A stretch of 64,000 nt of DNA, taken from positions 1 to 64,000 of the forward strand of contig NZ_NQVN01000001.1 of assembly GCF_002770725.1 (NCBI RefSeq), in the 5' to 3' direction. The notes beneath the pieces are model-generated. The model was not told the DNA's origin. It saw only the letters and a program-made list of their open reading frames with translations, and made no database searches. Origin of the DNA: Pleomorphomonas carboxyditropha. Lineage in GTDB: Bacteria; Pseudomonadota; Alphaproteobacteria; Rhizobiales; Pleomorphomonadaceae. The first letter of the stretch is position 1; every line of letters starts with the position of its first letter. Positions 49,373 to 62,009 of the stretch are shown piece after piece. Position numbers and translations under genes: made by a program.

Positions 49373-50500
49373 ATGACCCGCACCATCCTGATCGCCGCCG
49401 GCGGAACCGGCGGCCATCTCTTCCCGGCCGAATCGCTGGCCTACGCGCTGGCGCCGCGCGGTTTCGAGGTGCATCTCGCCACCGACCACCGCGCCAACAC
49501 CTACGGCTCGGAGTTCCCGGCCAAAGAGATCCATATCATCGCCTCGGCCACCTTCGGCGACCGCTCGCCGCTCGGCCTGATGAAATCGGCAACGAACCTC
49601 GCATGCGGCGAGGCGCAGTCGCTGTCGCTGGTGCGCCGGCTCGATCCGGCGGTCACCGTCGGCTTCGGCGGCTATCCGACGCTGCCGCCGCTCGTCGCCG
49701 CCTGGCTGACCAGGCGTCCGACCATCGTCCACGAATCCAACGCGGTGATGGGGCGGGCCAACCGCTTCCTCGCTTCGCGCGTCACCGCCATCGCCACCAC
49801 CTTCAGGGACACCGGCCTGATGGGCGCCGGCGCGGCGCGCACCGTGGTCACCGGCAATCCGGTGCGACCGAAGGTGCTGGCCGCCGTGGCGCCCTATCGG
49901 GAGCCGACAGCCGACGGCAAGATCGACCTCCTGGTATTCGGCGGCAGCCAGGGCGCCCGGGTGTTCGGCGAGCTCGTGCCGCGGACGATCGAAAAGCTGC
50001 CGGCCGAGGTGGCGGCGCGGCTGCGCCTGGTGCAGCAGGTGCGGCCGGAGGATATCGACCGCGTTGCCGCCATCTACGCCCGTCTCGGCATCGACCACGA
50101 GATCGCGCCGTTCTTCGCCGACCTGCCGGCCCGCATCGCCAATGCCCATCTCGTCATCTGCCGGTCGGGCGCCTCGTCGGTGGCCGAGCTGACCGTCATC
50201 GGCCGGCCGTCAATCCTGGTGCCGCTGCCGCACGCCCTCGACAACGACCAGAAAACCAACGCCCTCGGCCTCGAGAAGGCCGGCGGCGCCGTGATGGCCG
50301 AGCAGGCGTCGCTGACGTCGGACAGACTGGCCGACCTCATCGCCGGCTTGGTACGGGCGCCCGAGCGTCTTTCCGCCATGGCCGCCGCCGCCAAGAGCGA
50401 AGGCCGCCCCGACGCGGTGGAGCGCCTCGCCGATCTCGTCGCATTCATCGCCTCCGGCGGCAAGCCCGCCGATTTCGCTTCCAAGGAAATACGTCCATGA
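49373..50500 (+). CDS. murG: UDP-GlcNAc transferase MurG
   Basis: 375 residues of the GT28 fold. It turns lipid I into lipid II on the inner face of the membrane. The N-terminal [14 protein letters not shown] loop, the [13 protein letters not shown] block and the donor-binding [20 protein letters not shown] are intact. It ends in an ATGA overlap with murC. Confidence 0.97.
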   Translation: MTRTILIAAGGTGGHLFPAESLAYALAPRGFEVHLATDHRANTYGSEFPAKEIHIIASATFGDRSPLGLMKSATNLACGEAQSLSLVRRLDPAVTVGFGGYPTLPPLVAAWLTRRPTIVHESNAVMGRANRFLASRVTAIATTFRDTGLMGAGAARTVVTGNPVRPKVLAAVAPYREPTADGKIDLLVFGGSQGARVFGELVPRTIEKLPAEVAARLRLVQQVRPEDIDRVAAIYARLGIDHEIAPFFADLPARIANAHLVICRSGASSVAELTVIGRPSILVPLPHALDNDQKTNALGLEKAGGAVMAEQASLTSDRLADLIAGLVRAPERLSAMAAAAKSEGRPDAVERLADLVAFIASGGKPADFASKEIRP

Positions 50501-51909
50501 AAATGCCCCGCGACATCGGGCCGGTCCATTTCGTCGGCATCGGCGGCATCGGCATGAGCGGCATCGCCGAGGTGCTGGCCGATCTCGGCTACCGTGTGCA
50601 GGGCTCCGATCAGGCCGAGGGCGGCAACGTCGAGCGTCTCAGGGCCTCCGGCATTCCGGTGATGATCGGCCACAAGGCGGAAAACCTCGGCGCCGCCGAG
50701 GTGCTGGTGGTGTCGTCGGCCATCCGGCGCGACAATCCCGAGCTGGTGGCGGCCCGCGAGCGGCATCTGCCGATCGTCCGGCGCGCCGAGATGCTGGCCG
50801 AGCTGATGCGCTTCAAGCAGGCGATCGCCATCGGCGGCACCCACGGCAAGACGACCACCACCTCGCTGGTGGCGGCGCTGCTCGACGCCGGCGGCTTCGA
50901 TCCCACCGTCATCAACGGCGGCATCATCAACGCCTACGGCACCAACGCCCGCATGGGCGCCGGCGACTGGATGGTGGTGGAGGCCGACGAGAGCGACGGC
51001 ACCTTCGTGAAATTGCCGGCCGACATCGCCATCGTCACCAACATCGACCCCGAGCATCTCGACCATTACGGCACCTTCGACGCCGCCCGCGCCGCCTTCC
51101 GGCAGTTCATCGAGAACGTGCCCTTCTACGGCTTCGCGGTGATGTGCCTCGACCATCCGGAGGTGCAGGCGCTGGTGTCCAAGATCGAGGACCGGCGGAT
51201 CATCACCTACGGGCAGAACCCGCAGGCCGACGCCCGCTTCACCGACCTCCGCATCGAGGGCGGCCATTCGCGCTTCTCGGTGGAGATCCGCGACCGGGTG
51301 AGCGGCGTCGAAACGGTCATCCCGGCGCTGGAGCTGCCGATGCCCGGCCGGCACAACGTTTCCAACGCCACGGCGGCGATCGCCGTCGCCCACCGGCTGG
51401 GCATTCCGGCCGAGGCGATCCGCAAGGGGCTCGGCGCCTTCGGCGGCGTCAAGCGCCGCTTCACCCGCACCGGCGACTTCAACGGCGTCACCATCTACGA
51501 CGACTACGGCCACCATCCGGTGGAGATCATGGCGGTGCTCCGGGCGGCGCGCGAAGGCGCCACCGGCAAGGTGGTGGCGGTGATGCAGCCGCACCGCTAC
51601 AGCCGCCTGCATTCGCTGTTCCCTGACTTCTGCAAGGCGTTCAACGACGCCGACACGGTGATCGTCGCCGACGTCTATCCGGCCGGCGAGCAGCCGATCG
51701 AGGGCGCCGACAAGGATCATCTGGTCTCCGGCATCAAGGCGGCCGGCCACCGCGACGCCCGCGCCCTCGAAGCGCCGGACAAGCTCGCCGGCGCCATCGC
51801 CGCCATCGTCAAGCCCGGCGACATGGTGGTCTGCCTCGGCGCCGGCAACATCACCCAGTGGGCCTATGCGCTGCCCGGCCAGCTCAAGGCGCTGGCGGAG
51901 GAGGCATGA
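50497..51909 (+). CDS. murC: UDP-N-acetylmuramate-L-alanine ligase
   Basis: 470 residues. The N-terminal [17 protein letters not shown] is the nucleotide-sugar domain, [16 protein letters not shown] the ATP loop, and the C-terminal domain carries [11 protein letters not shown]. MurC adds L-Ala as the first residue of the stem peptide. It overlaps murG and murB by four bases each. Confidence 0.97.
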   Translation: MKMPRDIGPVHFVGIGGIGMSGIAEVLADLGYRVQGSDQAEGGNVERLRASGIPVMIGHKAENLGAAEVLVVSSAIRRDNPELVAARERHLPIVRRAEMLAELMRFKQAIAIGGTHGKTTTTSLVAALLDAGGFDPTVINGGIINAYGTNARMGAGDWMVVEADESDGTFVKLPADIAIVTNIDPEHLDHYGTFDAARAAFRQFIENVPFYGFAVMCLDHPEVQALVSKIEDRRIITYGQNPQADARFTDLRIEGGHSRFSVEIRDRVSGVETVIPALELPMPGRHNVSNATAAIAVAHRLGIPAEAIRKGLGAFGGVKRRFTRTGDFNGVTIYDDYGHHPVEIMAVLRAAREGATGKVVAVMQPHRYSRLHSLFPDFCKAFNDADTVIVADVYPAGEQPIEGADKDHLVSGIKAAGHRDARALEAPDKLAGAIAAIVKPGDMVVCLGAGNITQWAYALPGQLKALAEEA

Positions 51910-52853
51910 TGACTCTTCGCGCCCGCCTCGGCGACACCTCGCATATCCGTGGTCCGATCGAGGATAACCGGCCGCTCCGGGACCTCGTGTGGTTCAAGGT
52001 GGGCGGACCGGCGGAAATCCTGTTCCAGCCGGCCGACGAGGCCGATCTCCAGGCCTTCCTGAAGCTGGTGCCGGAAGATGTGCCGGTCACCGTCATCGGG
52101 CTCGGCTCCAACCTTCTGATCCGCGACGGCGGCATTTCCGGCGTGGTGATCCGCCTGTCGGTGCGCGGCTTCGGCGGCACCGAGGCGCTGTCGCCGACCC
52201 GCATCCGGGCCGGCGCCGCCATACCCGACAAGTTCCTCGCCGCCAAGGCGCTGGAGCTCGGCCTGTCGGGCTTCGCCTTCTATCACGGCATTCCCGGCGG
52301 CCTCGGCGGTGCGCTGACCATGAACGCCGGCGCCCATGGCTCGGAGACCGCCGAGCGGCTGGTCGAGGTGCGCGGCGTCACCCGCCAGGGCGAGATCGTC
52401 ACGCTGCCGGTCGGCGCGCTCGGCTATTCCTATCGCCATTCGGCGCCGCCGCCCGGCTTCATCTTCACCTCGGCGGTGCTGGAAGGCGTTCCCGCCGACA
52501 AGGAGAGCATCGCCCAGGCGATGAAGGCGGTCGCCGAGCATCGCGAGGCGGCGCAGCCGATCAAGGCGCGCACCGGCGGCTCCACCTTCAAGAACCCGCC
52601 GGGGCATTCGGCCTGGAAGCTGATCGACGAGGCCGGCTGCCGCGGCCTCAGGATCGGCGACGCAGAGGTCAGCGAGATGCACTGCAATTTCCTGATCAAC
52701 ACCGGCGAGGCGACGGCGCACGACGTCGAACTCCTGGGCGAGACGGTGCGGGCGCGTGTCTTGGAGACCCACGGCATCCGCCTCGACTGGGAGATCAAGC
52801 GGCTCGGCGCCTTCGTGCCGGGCGCCGGGGTCGAGCCGTTTCTCGGAAAATAA
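51906..52853 (+). CDS. murB: UDP-N-acetylenolpyruvoylglucosamine reductase
   Basis: 315 residues; a flavoprotein that reduces UDP-GlcNAc-enolpyruvate to UDP-MurNAc with NADPH. FAD-binding blocks [20 protein letters not shown] and [12 protein letters not shown] are clear. The sequence [21 protein letters not shown] and the catalytic [10 protein letters not shown] near the C-terminus mark a type I or IIa enzyme. The start at 51906 follows GGAGGAGGC; an adjacent ATG at 51909 is equally possible. Confidence 0.95.
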   Translation: MMTLRARLGDTSHIRGPIEDNRPLRDLVWFKVGGPAEILFQPADEADLQAFLKLVPEDVPVTVIGLGSNLLIRDGGISGVVIRLSVRGFGGTEALSPTRIRAGAAIPDKFLAAKALELGLSGFAFYHGIPGGLGGALTMNAGAHGSETAERLVEVRGVTRQGEIVTLPVGALGYSYRHSAPPPGFIFTSAVLEGVPADKESIAQAMKAVAEHREAAQPIKARTGGSTFKNPPGHSAWKLIDEAGCRGLRIGDAEVSEMHCNFLINTGEATAHDVELLGETVRARVLETHGIRLDWEIKRLGAFVPGAGVEPFLGK

Positions 52854-52889
52854 TTCGGGCGTTGGAGCGCCAGCAAGGGGACAGAGCTT

Positions 52890-53813
52890 ATGGCCAAGCA
52901 TGTGGCGGTACTGATGGGGGGATGGTCGTCGGAGCGGCCGGTCAGCCTCAATTCGGGCAAGGCCTGCGCCGACGCGCTGGAGGCGCGCGGCTACCGCGTC
53001 ACCCGCGTCGACGTCGACCGTACCGTCGCCGCCGTGCTGGAGGAGCTGAGGCCCGACGTCTGCTTCAACGCGCTGCACGGCATCTACGGCGAGGACGGCA
53101 CCGTCCAGGGCATCCTGGAGGTGATGGATATTCCCTATACCCATTCGGGCGTCCTGGCCTCGGCGCTGGCCATGAACAAGCCCAAGGCCAAGCACGTGAT
53201 GCGGGCGGCGGGCATCCCGGTGGCCGAGCACAAGCTGGTCCACAGGCTCGAAGTGGTTAACGGCCACGTGCTCGAACCGCCTTACGTGGTCAAGCCGCCG
53301 GCCGAGGGATCGAGCTTCGGCGTGATCATCGTCGCGGCCGGCGCCGCCCATCCGCCGCAGGAACTCGGCCGCCCGGACTGGCGGTTCGGCGACACGGTGA
53401 TGGTGGAAAAATACGTTCCGGGACGGGAACTTACCTGTGGCGTGATGGGGGACCGCGCCCTCGACGTCATCGAGGTCCTGCCGCAGGGCGAAGCCTTCTA
53501 CGACTACGACGCAAAGTATAGGCCCGGTGGATCGAAGCACGTTCTGCCTGCCGATCTTTCACCGTTTATTTACCAAAATATTCAAACATTGGCCCTCGAA
53601 GCGCACCGCTCGCTCGGTTGCCGTGGCGTCAGCCGGGCTGATTTCCGCTTCGACGACAAGGGCGACGGGACCGGGCAGATCATCTGCCTCGAAGTGAATA
53701 CGCAACCGGGAATGACGGCGACCTCGCTCGTGCCGGAGATGGCCGCCCATGCGGGCATCGGCTTCGGCGAGCTGGTCAGTTGGATGGTGGAGGACGCAAG
53801 TTGCAGGCGATGA
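52890..53813 (+). CDS. ddl: D-alanine-D-alanine ligase
   Basis: 307 residues with an ATP-grasp fold. It makes the D-Ala-D-Ala dipeptide used by MurF. The N-terminal VLMGGWSSERPVSLNSG, NALHGIYGEDGTVQG, KPPAEGSSFGV and the metal-binding end CLEVNTQPGMTATSLVPE are all present. It sits before ftsQ, overlapping it by four bases, as in the classic dcw order. Confidence 0.97.
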   Translation: MAKHVAVLMGGWSSERPVSLNSGKACADALEARGYRVTRVDVDRTVAAVLEELRPDVCFNALHGIYGEDGTVQGILEVMDIPYTHSGVLASALAMNKPKAKHVMRAAGIPVAEHKLVHRLEVVNGHVLEPPYVVKPPAEGSSFGVIIVAAGAAHPPQELGRPDWRFGDTVMVEKYVPGRELTCGVMGDRALDVIEVLPQGEAFYDYDAKYRPGGSKHVLPADLSPFIYQNIQTLALEAHRSLGCRGVSRADFRFDDKGDGTGQIICLEVNTQPGMTATSLVPEMAAHAGIGFGELVSWMVEDASCRR

Positions 53814-54718
53814 CGACAGGCATGGCGAAGCCGGCGCGGCGCAAGAGGTTCATCCTCTTCGGCCGTCGCGGTGTTTCGCGCCTGCGTCGCAAGCCCGTCT
53901 GGCGTCCGGCCGGCCTGCTCGCGGCACTGCCGCGCGGCGCCGGCGTCGCCATGTCCGTTGCCTATCTCCTCGCCTGGGGCGCCTACGGCATGGTGCTGTC
54001 GGGCCGCACCGTCGAGGTTCTGAACGATACCACCGCCGAGCTCGGCTTCCGCATTTCCGCCGTCCGCATCACCGGCCAGCGCGAGATCGACGAGGGCGAC
54101 GTGCTCGACACGCTGTCGATCCATTCGGGCCAGTCGCTGTTCTTCTACGACGCGGCCGCCGCCCGCGAGCGCCTGCAAACCATTCCCTGGGTCGAGGACG
54201 TGTCGGTGATGAAGCTCTATCCGGGCACGCTCCGGGTGATCATCGAGGAGCGCGTTCCCGCCGCCCTGTGGCAGCCGTCGATCGACGCGCCGGTGGTGGT
54301 GGTCGACAGCGCCGGCAAGGTGATCACCGACCGGCTGGAGACCCGCTATGCCCGCCTGCCGCGCGTGGTCGGCGAAGGCGCCCAGCTCAAGGTCGCCGAG
54401 ATCACCTCGCTGCTCGACGACGTGCCGGAATTGCAGAAGAAGGTGCGCGCCTCGATGCTGGTGTCCGACCGGCGCTGGGACCTGTTCCTCGACAACGGCG
54501 TGCAGGTGATGCTGCCGGAGGTCGATCCGCAGAAGGCGGTAACCGAACTGGAAAAGACCGACCGGGAGTCCGGCCTGCTCGACCGCGACATCACCGTCGT
54601 CGACCTGCGCCTCGCCGACCGGCTGGTGGTCCGCCTTTCCGACGACGCGCGCAAGGCCCGCGACGAGCTGGTGGCGGCGCGCAACAAGGCCCTCAAGAAG
54701 CGGGAGCAGGGCGCATGA
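53810..54718 (+). CDS. ftsQ: Cell division protein FtsQ
   Basis: 302 residues: a basic cytoplasmic tail, one span (AMSVAYLLAWGAYGMVLSG), then a periplasmic POTRA domain (FRISAVRITGQREIDEGDVL) and a beta domain with ERVPAALWQP. FtsQ links early and late divisome proteins through FtsL and FtsB. The start ATG overlaps the ddl stop; 53780 in the same frame lacks support. Confidence 0.94.
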   Translation: MTTGMAKPARRKRFILFGRRGVSRLRRKPVWRPAGLLAALPRGAGVAMSVAYLLAWGAYGMVLSGRTVEVLNDTTAELGFRISAVRITGQREIDEGDVLDTLSIHSGQSLFFYDAAAARERLQTIPWVEDVSVMKLYPGTLRVIIEERVPAALWQPSIDAPVVVVDSAGKVITDRLETRYARLPRVVGEGAQLKVAEITSLLDDVPELQKKVRASMLVSDRRWDLFLDNGVQVMLPEVDPQKAVTELEKTDRESGLLDRDITVVDLRLADRLVVRLSDDARKARDELVAARNKALKKREQGA

Positions 54719-56031
54719 CGCACGCATCCGAAGCCCGCGTCCAGCGCATGCGGCCGCTGCCGCCCAAGCGGCCGGTCATCGTGTCGGTGCTCGACGTCGG
54801 CACCTCCAAGATCTGCTGCGTCATCGCCCGCTTGACGCCGCGGCCGATCGGCGACGTGCTGCCCGGCCGCACCCATCTCATCGAGGTGCTGGGCTTCGGC
54901 TACCAGCGCTCGCGCGGCATCAAGGCCGGCGCCGTGGTCGATCTCGACCAGGCCGAGAAGGCGATCCGCCTCGCCGTCGACGCGGCCGAGCGCATGGCCG
55001 GGCTGACCGTCGAGTCGCTGATCGTGTCGATCTCCTGCGGCCGGCTCGGCTCGGAAACCTTCTCGGTCAAGTACGACCTCTCCGGCTCGGAAGTGTCCGA
55101 GAACGACATCCAGCGGGTGCTGGAGATCGGCGCCTCCTACAAGGTCAAGGACGGCCGCACCATCGTCCACGCGCTGCCGATCGGCTACGCGCTCGACAAC
55201 AACCGCGGCATCCGCGATCCGCGCGGCATGATCGGCTCGTCGCTGGCCGTCGACACGCACCTGGTGTCGGCCGACGCCGTGCCACTGCGCAACCTCGAGA
55301 TCTCGGTCAATCGGGCGCATCTCGAAGTCGAGACCATGGTGGCGACGCCCTACGCCTCCGGCCTCTCCACGCTGGTCGACGACGAGACGCAGATGGGCGT
55401 CGCCTGCGTCGACATCGGCGGCGGCACCACCAAGATTTCCGTGTTCGCCGACGGCCAGTGCGTCCACGTCGACGCCTTCGGCCTCGGCGGCCATCACGTC
55501 ACCATGGATCTGGCGCGGGCGCTGTCGGCGCGCCTCGTCGACGCCGAGCGCATCAAGACGCTCTACGGCTCGGTGATCGCCACCGACAGCGACGAGCGCG
55601 ACATGGTCACCGTCGAGCCGGTGGGTGACGACGACGTCGCCCATCAGGTGACGCGCGCCCAGCTCGTCGAGATCATCCGGCCGCGCGTCGAGGAGACGCT
55701 GGAGGTGGTGCGCGACCGGCTGCACGCCTCGGGCTTCGCCGGCCGGGTGGGGCGCCGCGTCGTGCTGACCGGCGGCGCCAGCCAGCTCACCGGCCTGCCG
55801 GAGCTGGCCCGCAAGGTGCTCGGCCGCAACGTCCGGCTGGGACGGCCGGTCGGCGTCGCCGGGCTGCCGGAAGCGGCGCGCGGGGCGGCATTCGCCACGG
55901 CGGTGGGTCTGATGATCTACCCGCAGGTGGCCCAGATCGAACAGTTTTCCGGCCGCCGGAAGTCGATGGCACTGGTCGCCAACGGCGGTTTCGTCTCCCG
56001 CATGGGGGCGTGGTTCCGGGAGAGTTTCTGA
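54715..56031 (+). CDS. ftsA: Cell division protein FtsA
   Basis: 438 residues of the actin-like fold: phosphate-1 loop SVLDVGTSKICCVIARL, phosphate-2 CVDIGGGTTKISVF, and adenosine motif VVLTGGASQLTGLPEL. The C-terminus GGFVSRMGAWFRESF is the amphipathic membrane-binding helix. FtsA tethers FtsZ to the membrane. It overlaps ftsQ by four bases; 128 bases separate it from ftsZ, enough for an extra promoter. Confidence 0.96.
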   Translation: MTHASEARVQRMRPLPPKRPVIVSVLDVGTSKICCVIARLTPRPIGDVLPGRTHLIEVLGFGYQRSRGIKAGAVVDLDQAEKAIRLAVDAAERMAGLTVESLIVSISCGRLGSETFSVKYDLSGSEVSENDIQRVLEIGASYKVKDGRTIVHALPIGYALDNNRGIRDPRGMIGSSLAVDTHLVSADAVPLRNLEISVNRAHLEVETMVATPYASGLSTLVDDETQMGVACVDIGGGTTKISVFADGQCVHVDAFGLGGHHVTMDLARALSARLVDAERIKTLYGSVIATDSDERDMVTVEPVGDDDVAHQVTRAQLVEIIRPRVEETLEVVRDRLHASGFAGRVGRRVVLTGGASQLTGLPELARKVLGRNVRLGRPVGVAGLPEAARGAAFATAVGLMIYPQVAQIEQFSGRRKSMALVANGGFVSRMGAWFRESF

Positions 56032-56159
56032 TCCGCGCCGGCAACGGAACGGGTCAGTGCGTAACAGGCGTAAAATAGCGTGCGGTTGCAGCGGCGGCCG
56101 CTGATCTGAGGACAGAAGGACGTATCGGCGAGAGCCGCTTGCAGAATAACGAGGCAACC

Positions 56160-57977
56160 ATGACGATTAACCTAAAGATGCCCGACCTCACGGAGCTCAA
56201 GCCGAGGATCACCGTCTTCGGTGTGGGTGGCGCCGGCGGCAACGCCGTCAACAACATGATCCAGTCCGGCCTGCAGGGCGTCGAGTTCGTCGTGGCGAAC
56301 ACGGATGCCCAGGCCCTGGCCTCCTCGCGGGCCGAACGCATCATCCAGATGGGCGTCGCGGTCACCGAGGGTCTCGGCGCCGGCTCGCAGCCGGAAGTCG
56401 GCCGCGCCGCCGCCGAGGAAGTGATCGACGAGATCAACGACCACCTCGCCGGTAGCCACATGGTGTTCATCACCTGCGGCATGGGCGGCGGCACCGGCAC
56501 CGGCGCGGCGCCTGTCATCGCCCGCGCCGCCCGCGAGCACGGCATCCTCACCGTCGGCGTCACCACCAAGCCCTTCCAGTTCGAGGGCGCCCGCCGCATG
56601 AAGATCGCCGACGCCGGCATCCAGGAATTGCAGTCGTCGGTCGACACGCTGATCTGCATCCCCAACCAGAACCTGTTCCGCATCGCCAACGAGCGGACGA
56701 CCTTCGCCGACGCCTTCGCGATGGCCGACCAGGTGCTCTATTCGGGCGTCGCCTGCATCACCGACCTGATGGTCAAGGAAGGCCTGATCAACCTCGACTT
56801 CGCCGACGTCCGCTCGATCATGCGCGGCATGGGCAAGGCGATGATGGGCACCGGCGAGGCGTCCGGCGAGAAGCGCGCGCTGCAGGCGGCCGAGGCGGCG
56901 ATCGCCAATCCGCTGCTCGACGAAGTGTCGATGCAGGGCGCGCAGGGCCTGCTCATCTCGATCACCGGCGGCAAGGACCTGACGCTGTTCGAGGTGGACG
57001 AGGCGGCGACCCGCATCCGCGAGGAAGTGGATTCGGAAGCCAACATCATCCTCGGCGCCACCTTCGACGACAGCATGGAAGGCATGATCCGCGTGTCGGT
57101 GGTGGCCACCGGCATCGAGCCGGACCTCGTCCGCCAGGAAGCGGTGGTTCGCAATTCCAGCGCCGACGCCGTCGGCCGCGCCGCGCCGACCCGGCCGGTG
57201 CAGGTGACCACCTCGACTGCCGCCGCCGTCGCGGCACAGGAGGTGCGGCAGCCTTTTAGCCAGCCGGCCGTGCGCCCGGCGGCGATCCGCGAGGCCGCCT
57301 CGGCCACGGCGATCGCCCCTGCGCCCGCGCCGGTTCCGAACTACACCGAGGCCGCCGCCGCTGCCGCGCAGGTTTCCGTCGAGGCCTTCGAAGCGGCGCT
57401 GGCGCTGCCCGAGGCCGACATCGAGCCCGAACCGGTGCGCACCGTGACGACGCCGCACGACCCGCGCGTGTCGATCGAGCCCTACGAGCCGGCGATGAAC
57501 CACTACGACGCGCCCGCTCCGGCCGCCCAGCCGCAGCAGACGCGCGTCGCCGAGCCGGCGCCGGCCCAGCAGCCCTACGTGCCGCCGGTCGCCGAGCGTC
57601 CGTCGGGCGCCGTCCAGCGCAGCCGCGTGCCGTCGATCGACGAGTTCCCGCCGATCGCCCAGCGCCAGGCCGCCGCCTCGGTGCAGGTGCATCCGGAGGA
57701 CCATGACGGCGAGCGCCGTCCGCTCGGCCTTCTCCGCCGTCTCGCCACCGTCGGCCTCGGCCGCCGCGAGGACGAGGCCCAGCCCGAGGCGCCGCGCGCC
57801 GCCGCCCCGCAGCCGGCGGTGCGTCCGTCGGCGGCGAGCGAGTTCGTCAAGCGTCCGGCCGCGCCGGTCCAGGGGGCCGCCGGCCGCCTCGATCAGCAGG
57901 GCCGCATGGCGCCGCAGCCGGCGCCGCGCGCCGCCGACGACGACATGGAGATCCCGGCCTTCCTGCGCCGCAAGTGA
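56160..57977 (+). CDS. ftsZ: Cell division tubulin homologue FtsZ
   Basis: 605 residues. The GTPase core spans about 1-325, with [13 protein letters not shown] and the tubulin signature GGGTGTG (109-115). A long disordered linker of about 265 residues, rich in Pro, Ala and Glu, follows. The tail [11 protein letters not shown] at the very end is the conserved peptide that binds FtsA. The length exceeds that of E. coli FtsZ because of the linker, as usual in alphaproteobacteria. It is last in the dcw cluster; lpxC, often next in alphaproteobacteria, is not here. Confidence 0.97.
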   Translation: MTINLKMPDLTELKPRITVFGVGGAGGNAVNNMIQSGLQGVEFVVANTDAQALASSRAERIIQMGVAVTEGLGAGSQPEVGRAAAEEVIDEINDHLAGSHMVFITCGMGGGTGTGAAPVIARAAREHGILTVGVTTKPFQFEGARRMKIADAGIQELQSSVDTLICIPNQNLFRIANERTTFADAFAMADQVLYSGVACITDLMVKEGLINLDFADVRSIMRGMGKAMMGTGEASGEKRALQAAEAAIANPLLDEVSMQGAQGLLISITGGKDLTLFEVDEAATRIREEVDSEANIILGATFDDSMEGMIRVSVVATGIEPDLVRQEAVVRNSSADAVGRAAPTRPVQVTTSTAAAVAAQEVRQPFSQPAVRPAAIREAASATAIAPAPAPVPNYTEAAAAAAQVSVEAFEAALALPEADIEPEPVRTVTTPHDPRVSIEPYEPAMNHYDAPAPAAQPQQTRVAEPAPAQQPYVPPVAERPSGAVQRSRVPSIDEFPPIAQRQAAASVQVHPEDHDGERRPLGLLRRLATVGLGRREDEAQPEAPRAAAPQPAVRPSAASEFVKRPAAPVQGAAGRLDQQGRMAPQPAPRAADDDMEIPAFLRRK

Positions 57978-57993
57978 TCCGGTCGCTTCCTTG

Positions 57994-58037
57994 AAAAAAG
58001 GCCCGCGAAGGCGACTTCGCGGGCCTGCTGCTTTTAT
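57994..58037. terminator. Bidirectional terminator of the dcw cluster and second sugar operon
   Basis: GGCCCGCGAAG, a GCGA loop and CTTCGCGGGCC form an 11-bp stem (58000-58025). On the minus strand it runs into TTTTTTC, a good terminator for the sugar operon. On the plus strand the tail is TGCTGCTTTTAT, weaker but plausible for ftsZ. Confidence 0.85.
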
Positions 58038-58046
58038 GCACTATGC

Positions 58047-58997
58047 TCAGTCGTAGAGAACGGCGGAGATTTCCGGCGTGTCCATGTTGGACTTGTCGTA
58101 ATAGTAGAAGCCGGTGTCGATGTTCTTGGGCACCGTTTCGCCCTTCACCGCGGCGACGGCCGCCTTGACGGTCTCGTAGCCGATGCCGATCGGATTCTGG
58201 GTGATCGCCCCGGCCATGATGCCGTCGCGGATCGCCTGCTTCTGGGCGGCGCCGGAATCGTAGCCGATGATCACGACGTCGGACCGCCCGGATTCCCGCA
58301 CGCCGTTGACGACGCCGATCGCCGACCCCTCGTTGGCGCCGAAGATGCCCTTGAGATCGGGATTGGCCTGCAGGATCGACTTGGTGATTTCGGTCGACTG
58401 CAACTGGTCGCCGGCGCCGTACTGGATCGAGACGATCTCGATGTCCGGATAGGCTTCCTTGATGCGGTTGACGAAGCCGTCGCGCCGGTCGATGCCGGTG
58501 CGGGACGTCTGGTCGTGCACCACCAGCGCCACCTTGCCCTTGTTGCCGATCAGCCCGGCCATCTTGTCGGCGGCGAGCGCCGCGGCGGCGAGGTTGTCGG
58601 TCGAGGCGGTGGCCAGCGGGATGTCGCTGTCGACGCCGGAGTCGAAGGCGATCACCGGAATCTTGGCGTCCTGCGCCTGCTTGAGCAGTGGGATGGCGGC
58701 CTGGCTGTCGAGCGCGGCAAAGCCGAGGGCGGCCGGGTGCTTGGCGAGCGCCGCGGCGAGCATGTCGATCTGCTTGTCGACCATGGTCTCGTTGTCAGGC
58801 CCCTCGAAGGTGACGTTGACATTGAGCTCGGCCGCCGCCTTGTCGGCGCCGGCCTTGACCGCCTGCCAGAACTGGTGCTGGAAACCCTTGGAGATGAGCG
58901 GGATATACAATTTGTCCTGGGCCTGGGCGAAGCCCGCCGAGGCGGCAAGAAGAGCCGTGGCGCCGATGGCGCCGAGCACGCTGCGTCTGGTGAACAT
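58047..58997 (-). CDS. Sugar ABC transporter periplasmic binding protein, system 2
   Basis: 316 residues; signal peptide TALLAASAGFAQAQ (cleavage near AQA). The mature protein has the RbsB-like plan: LYIPLISKGFQHQFWQAVKA, AFDSGVDSDIPLATASTDN, DQTSRTGIDRRDGFV, GIFGANEGSAIGVV, and IGYDSGAAQKQAI. The sugar is not identifiable. It is last in an operon ATPase-permease-binding protein, the reverse of system 1. Confidence 0.9.
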   Translation of the reverse strand: MFTRRSVLGAIGATALLAASAGFAQAQDKLYIPLISKGFQHQFWQAVKAGADKAAAELNVNVTFEGPDNETMVDKQIDMLAAALAKHPAALGFAALDSQAAIPLLKQAQDAKIPVIAFDSGVDSDIPLATASTDNLAAAALAADKMAGLIGNKGKVALVVHDQTSRTGIDRRDGFVNRIKEAYPDIEIVSIQYGAGDQLQSTEITKSILQANPDLKGIFGANEGSAIGVVNGVRESGRSDVVIIGYDSGAAQKQAIRDGIMAGAITQNPIGIGYETVKAAVAAVKGETVPKNIDTGFYYYDKSNMDTPEISAVLYD

Positions 58998-59095
58998 GTT
59001 CTTCCTCCTGGACTTTGTTCATGTGAACAGCCGAGCTTAGGTTCGGAGTATTCTGCTACTCTCTTGTCGTTGCGCCCCTCCTCGGGCGGATTGGG

Positions 59096-60084
59096 TCAAT
59101 TCCGGCGGCGGCGCATCATGTCGGCGTAGACGGCGACGATGATGATCGATCCGGTGAGCACGGTCTGCCACTCCTGGGCGACCGACAGGATGCGCAGGCC
59201 GTTGAGCAGCACCGACATGATCAGCGCGCCGATGATGGTGCCGAGGATGGTGCCGCGGCCGCCCGACAGCGACGTGCCGCCGATGACCACGGCGGCGATG
59301 GCGTCGAGCTCGTAGCCCTGGCCGAGCGCCGGCTGGGCGGAATTGAGCCGCGAGGCGATCAGCAGGCCGGCGATGCCGCAGATGGCGCCGGTCAGCGCGT
59401 AGATCGCCATCTTCCAGCCGTCGGTATTGACGCCGGACAGCCGCACCGCTTCCTCGTTGGAGCCCAGCGCGAAGCAGTAGCGGCCGAGCACCGTGCGCCC
59501 GAGGACGTAGGACACCGCCCCGGCCACCAGGAACAGGATCAGCACGCCGTTGGGGATCGGCAGCCCCGGCACGATGGCGCTGATCAGCGAGCTGGTGGAG
59601 ATCATCGGAAAGTTCGGCGTGCCGTTGAAGTAGATCGGCTTGGTGCCGGAGATGACCAGCGACAGCCCCTTGAGGATCAGCATCATGCCGAGCGTGGCGA
59701 TGAACGGCGGAATGCGCATCTTGGCGACCAGCGTGCCGGAAATCAGCCCGCAGACCGCGCCGGCGGCGATGGCCGCCACGATGCCGAACGGCAGCGGCAG
59801 CCCCCAGTAGGTGAGAACGACGCCGGCGATCACCGCGCAGAAGGTCATCAGCGTGCCGACCGACAGGTCGATGCCGCCGGTGATGATGACCAGCGTCGCG
59901 CCGATCGCCAGCACGCCGTTGACGCTGGTCGCCTGCAGGATGGCGATGATGTTGGATGTCTGCAGGAAATTGGGCGAGGCCAGGCTGAAGACGATGATCA
60001 GCGCCACCAGGCTCGCGAAGGCCAGGAGCTTCTGATAGGCGCCCGATGATTTCAGTCCCGCATCCCATCCAAGTTTGATCGCGC

Positions 60085-60088
<4 letters not shown>
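59096..60088 (-). CDS. Sugar ABC transporter permease (RbsC type), system 2
   Basis: 330 residues, about ten spans. The motif [20 protein letters not shown] and the loop [18 protein letters not shown] mark the RbsC family. Its start codon overlaps the stop of the ATPase gene by four bases. Close relation to the system 1 permease is evident in the same blocks. Confidence 0.94.
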
Positions 60089-61605
<1,517 letters not shown>

Positions 61606-61874
61606 CCTGCCTCCCTTATCGATCAGGCTTCGGCCGGACATATCCGGCCAGGTCTCTTGTGGGGGAGGGCGCCGGCGGCGGTATCAGGCCAGGCGAAATC
61701 GCCGCGCCGGACCGCACGGAACCGCCAATCGCCGGAACGGCGCAAGCGGCCGCGCCCAAGCAGCCGGGACGGCAAACGCCGGCCGGACTGCTCGCCGCAG
61801 CCCATGGGAACAGGAATGGCGCTCATGATGTCGGCGGCCTCCCTTCCGCCTCGTCACAACGTCCCGAATGCTAG

Positions 61875-61888
61875 TCTAAACGTTTAGA
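61875..61888. promoter_or_regulatory. LacI-type operator of sugar system 2
   Basis: TCTAAACGTTTAGA is a 14-bp perfect palindrome in the divergent gap between the ATPase gene and lacI. The core AAACGTTT equals that of system 1, but the flanking bases differ (TCT/AGA against CAT/ATG). The rest of the 404-bp gap holds no gene. Confidence 0.75.
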
Positions 61889-61994
61889 AGACGCTACCAT
61901 CCTTTGTGATAGATCTGTCTGCCATACCGGCCGTTTGCTCAATTTTGTTGCATTATTGACCGGAAGAAGCCAAACTCAAGTGAGAAAATAGTAT

Positions 61995-62006
61995 GAAACG
62001 TTTAGA
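61995..62006. promoter_or_regulatory. Second LacI-type operator, next to the regulator start
   Basis: GAAACGTTTAGA shares the right half of the operator at 61875-61888. It lies three bases before the lacI ATG, so the repressor may control its own translation or transcription. Its centre is about 120 bases from that of the first site. Confidence 0.6.
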
Positions 62007-62009
62007 GAA

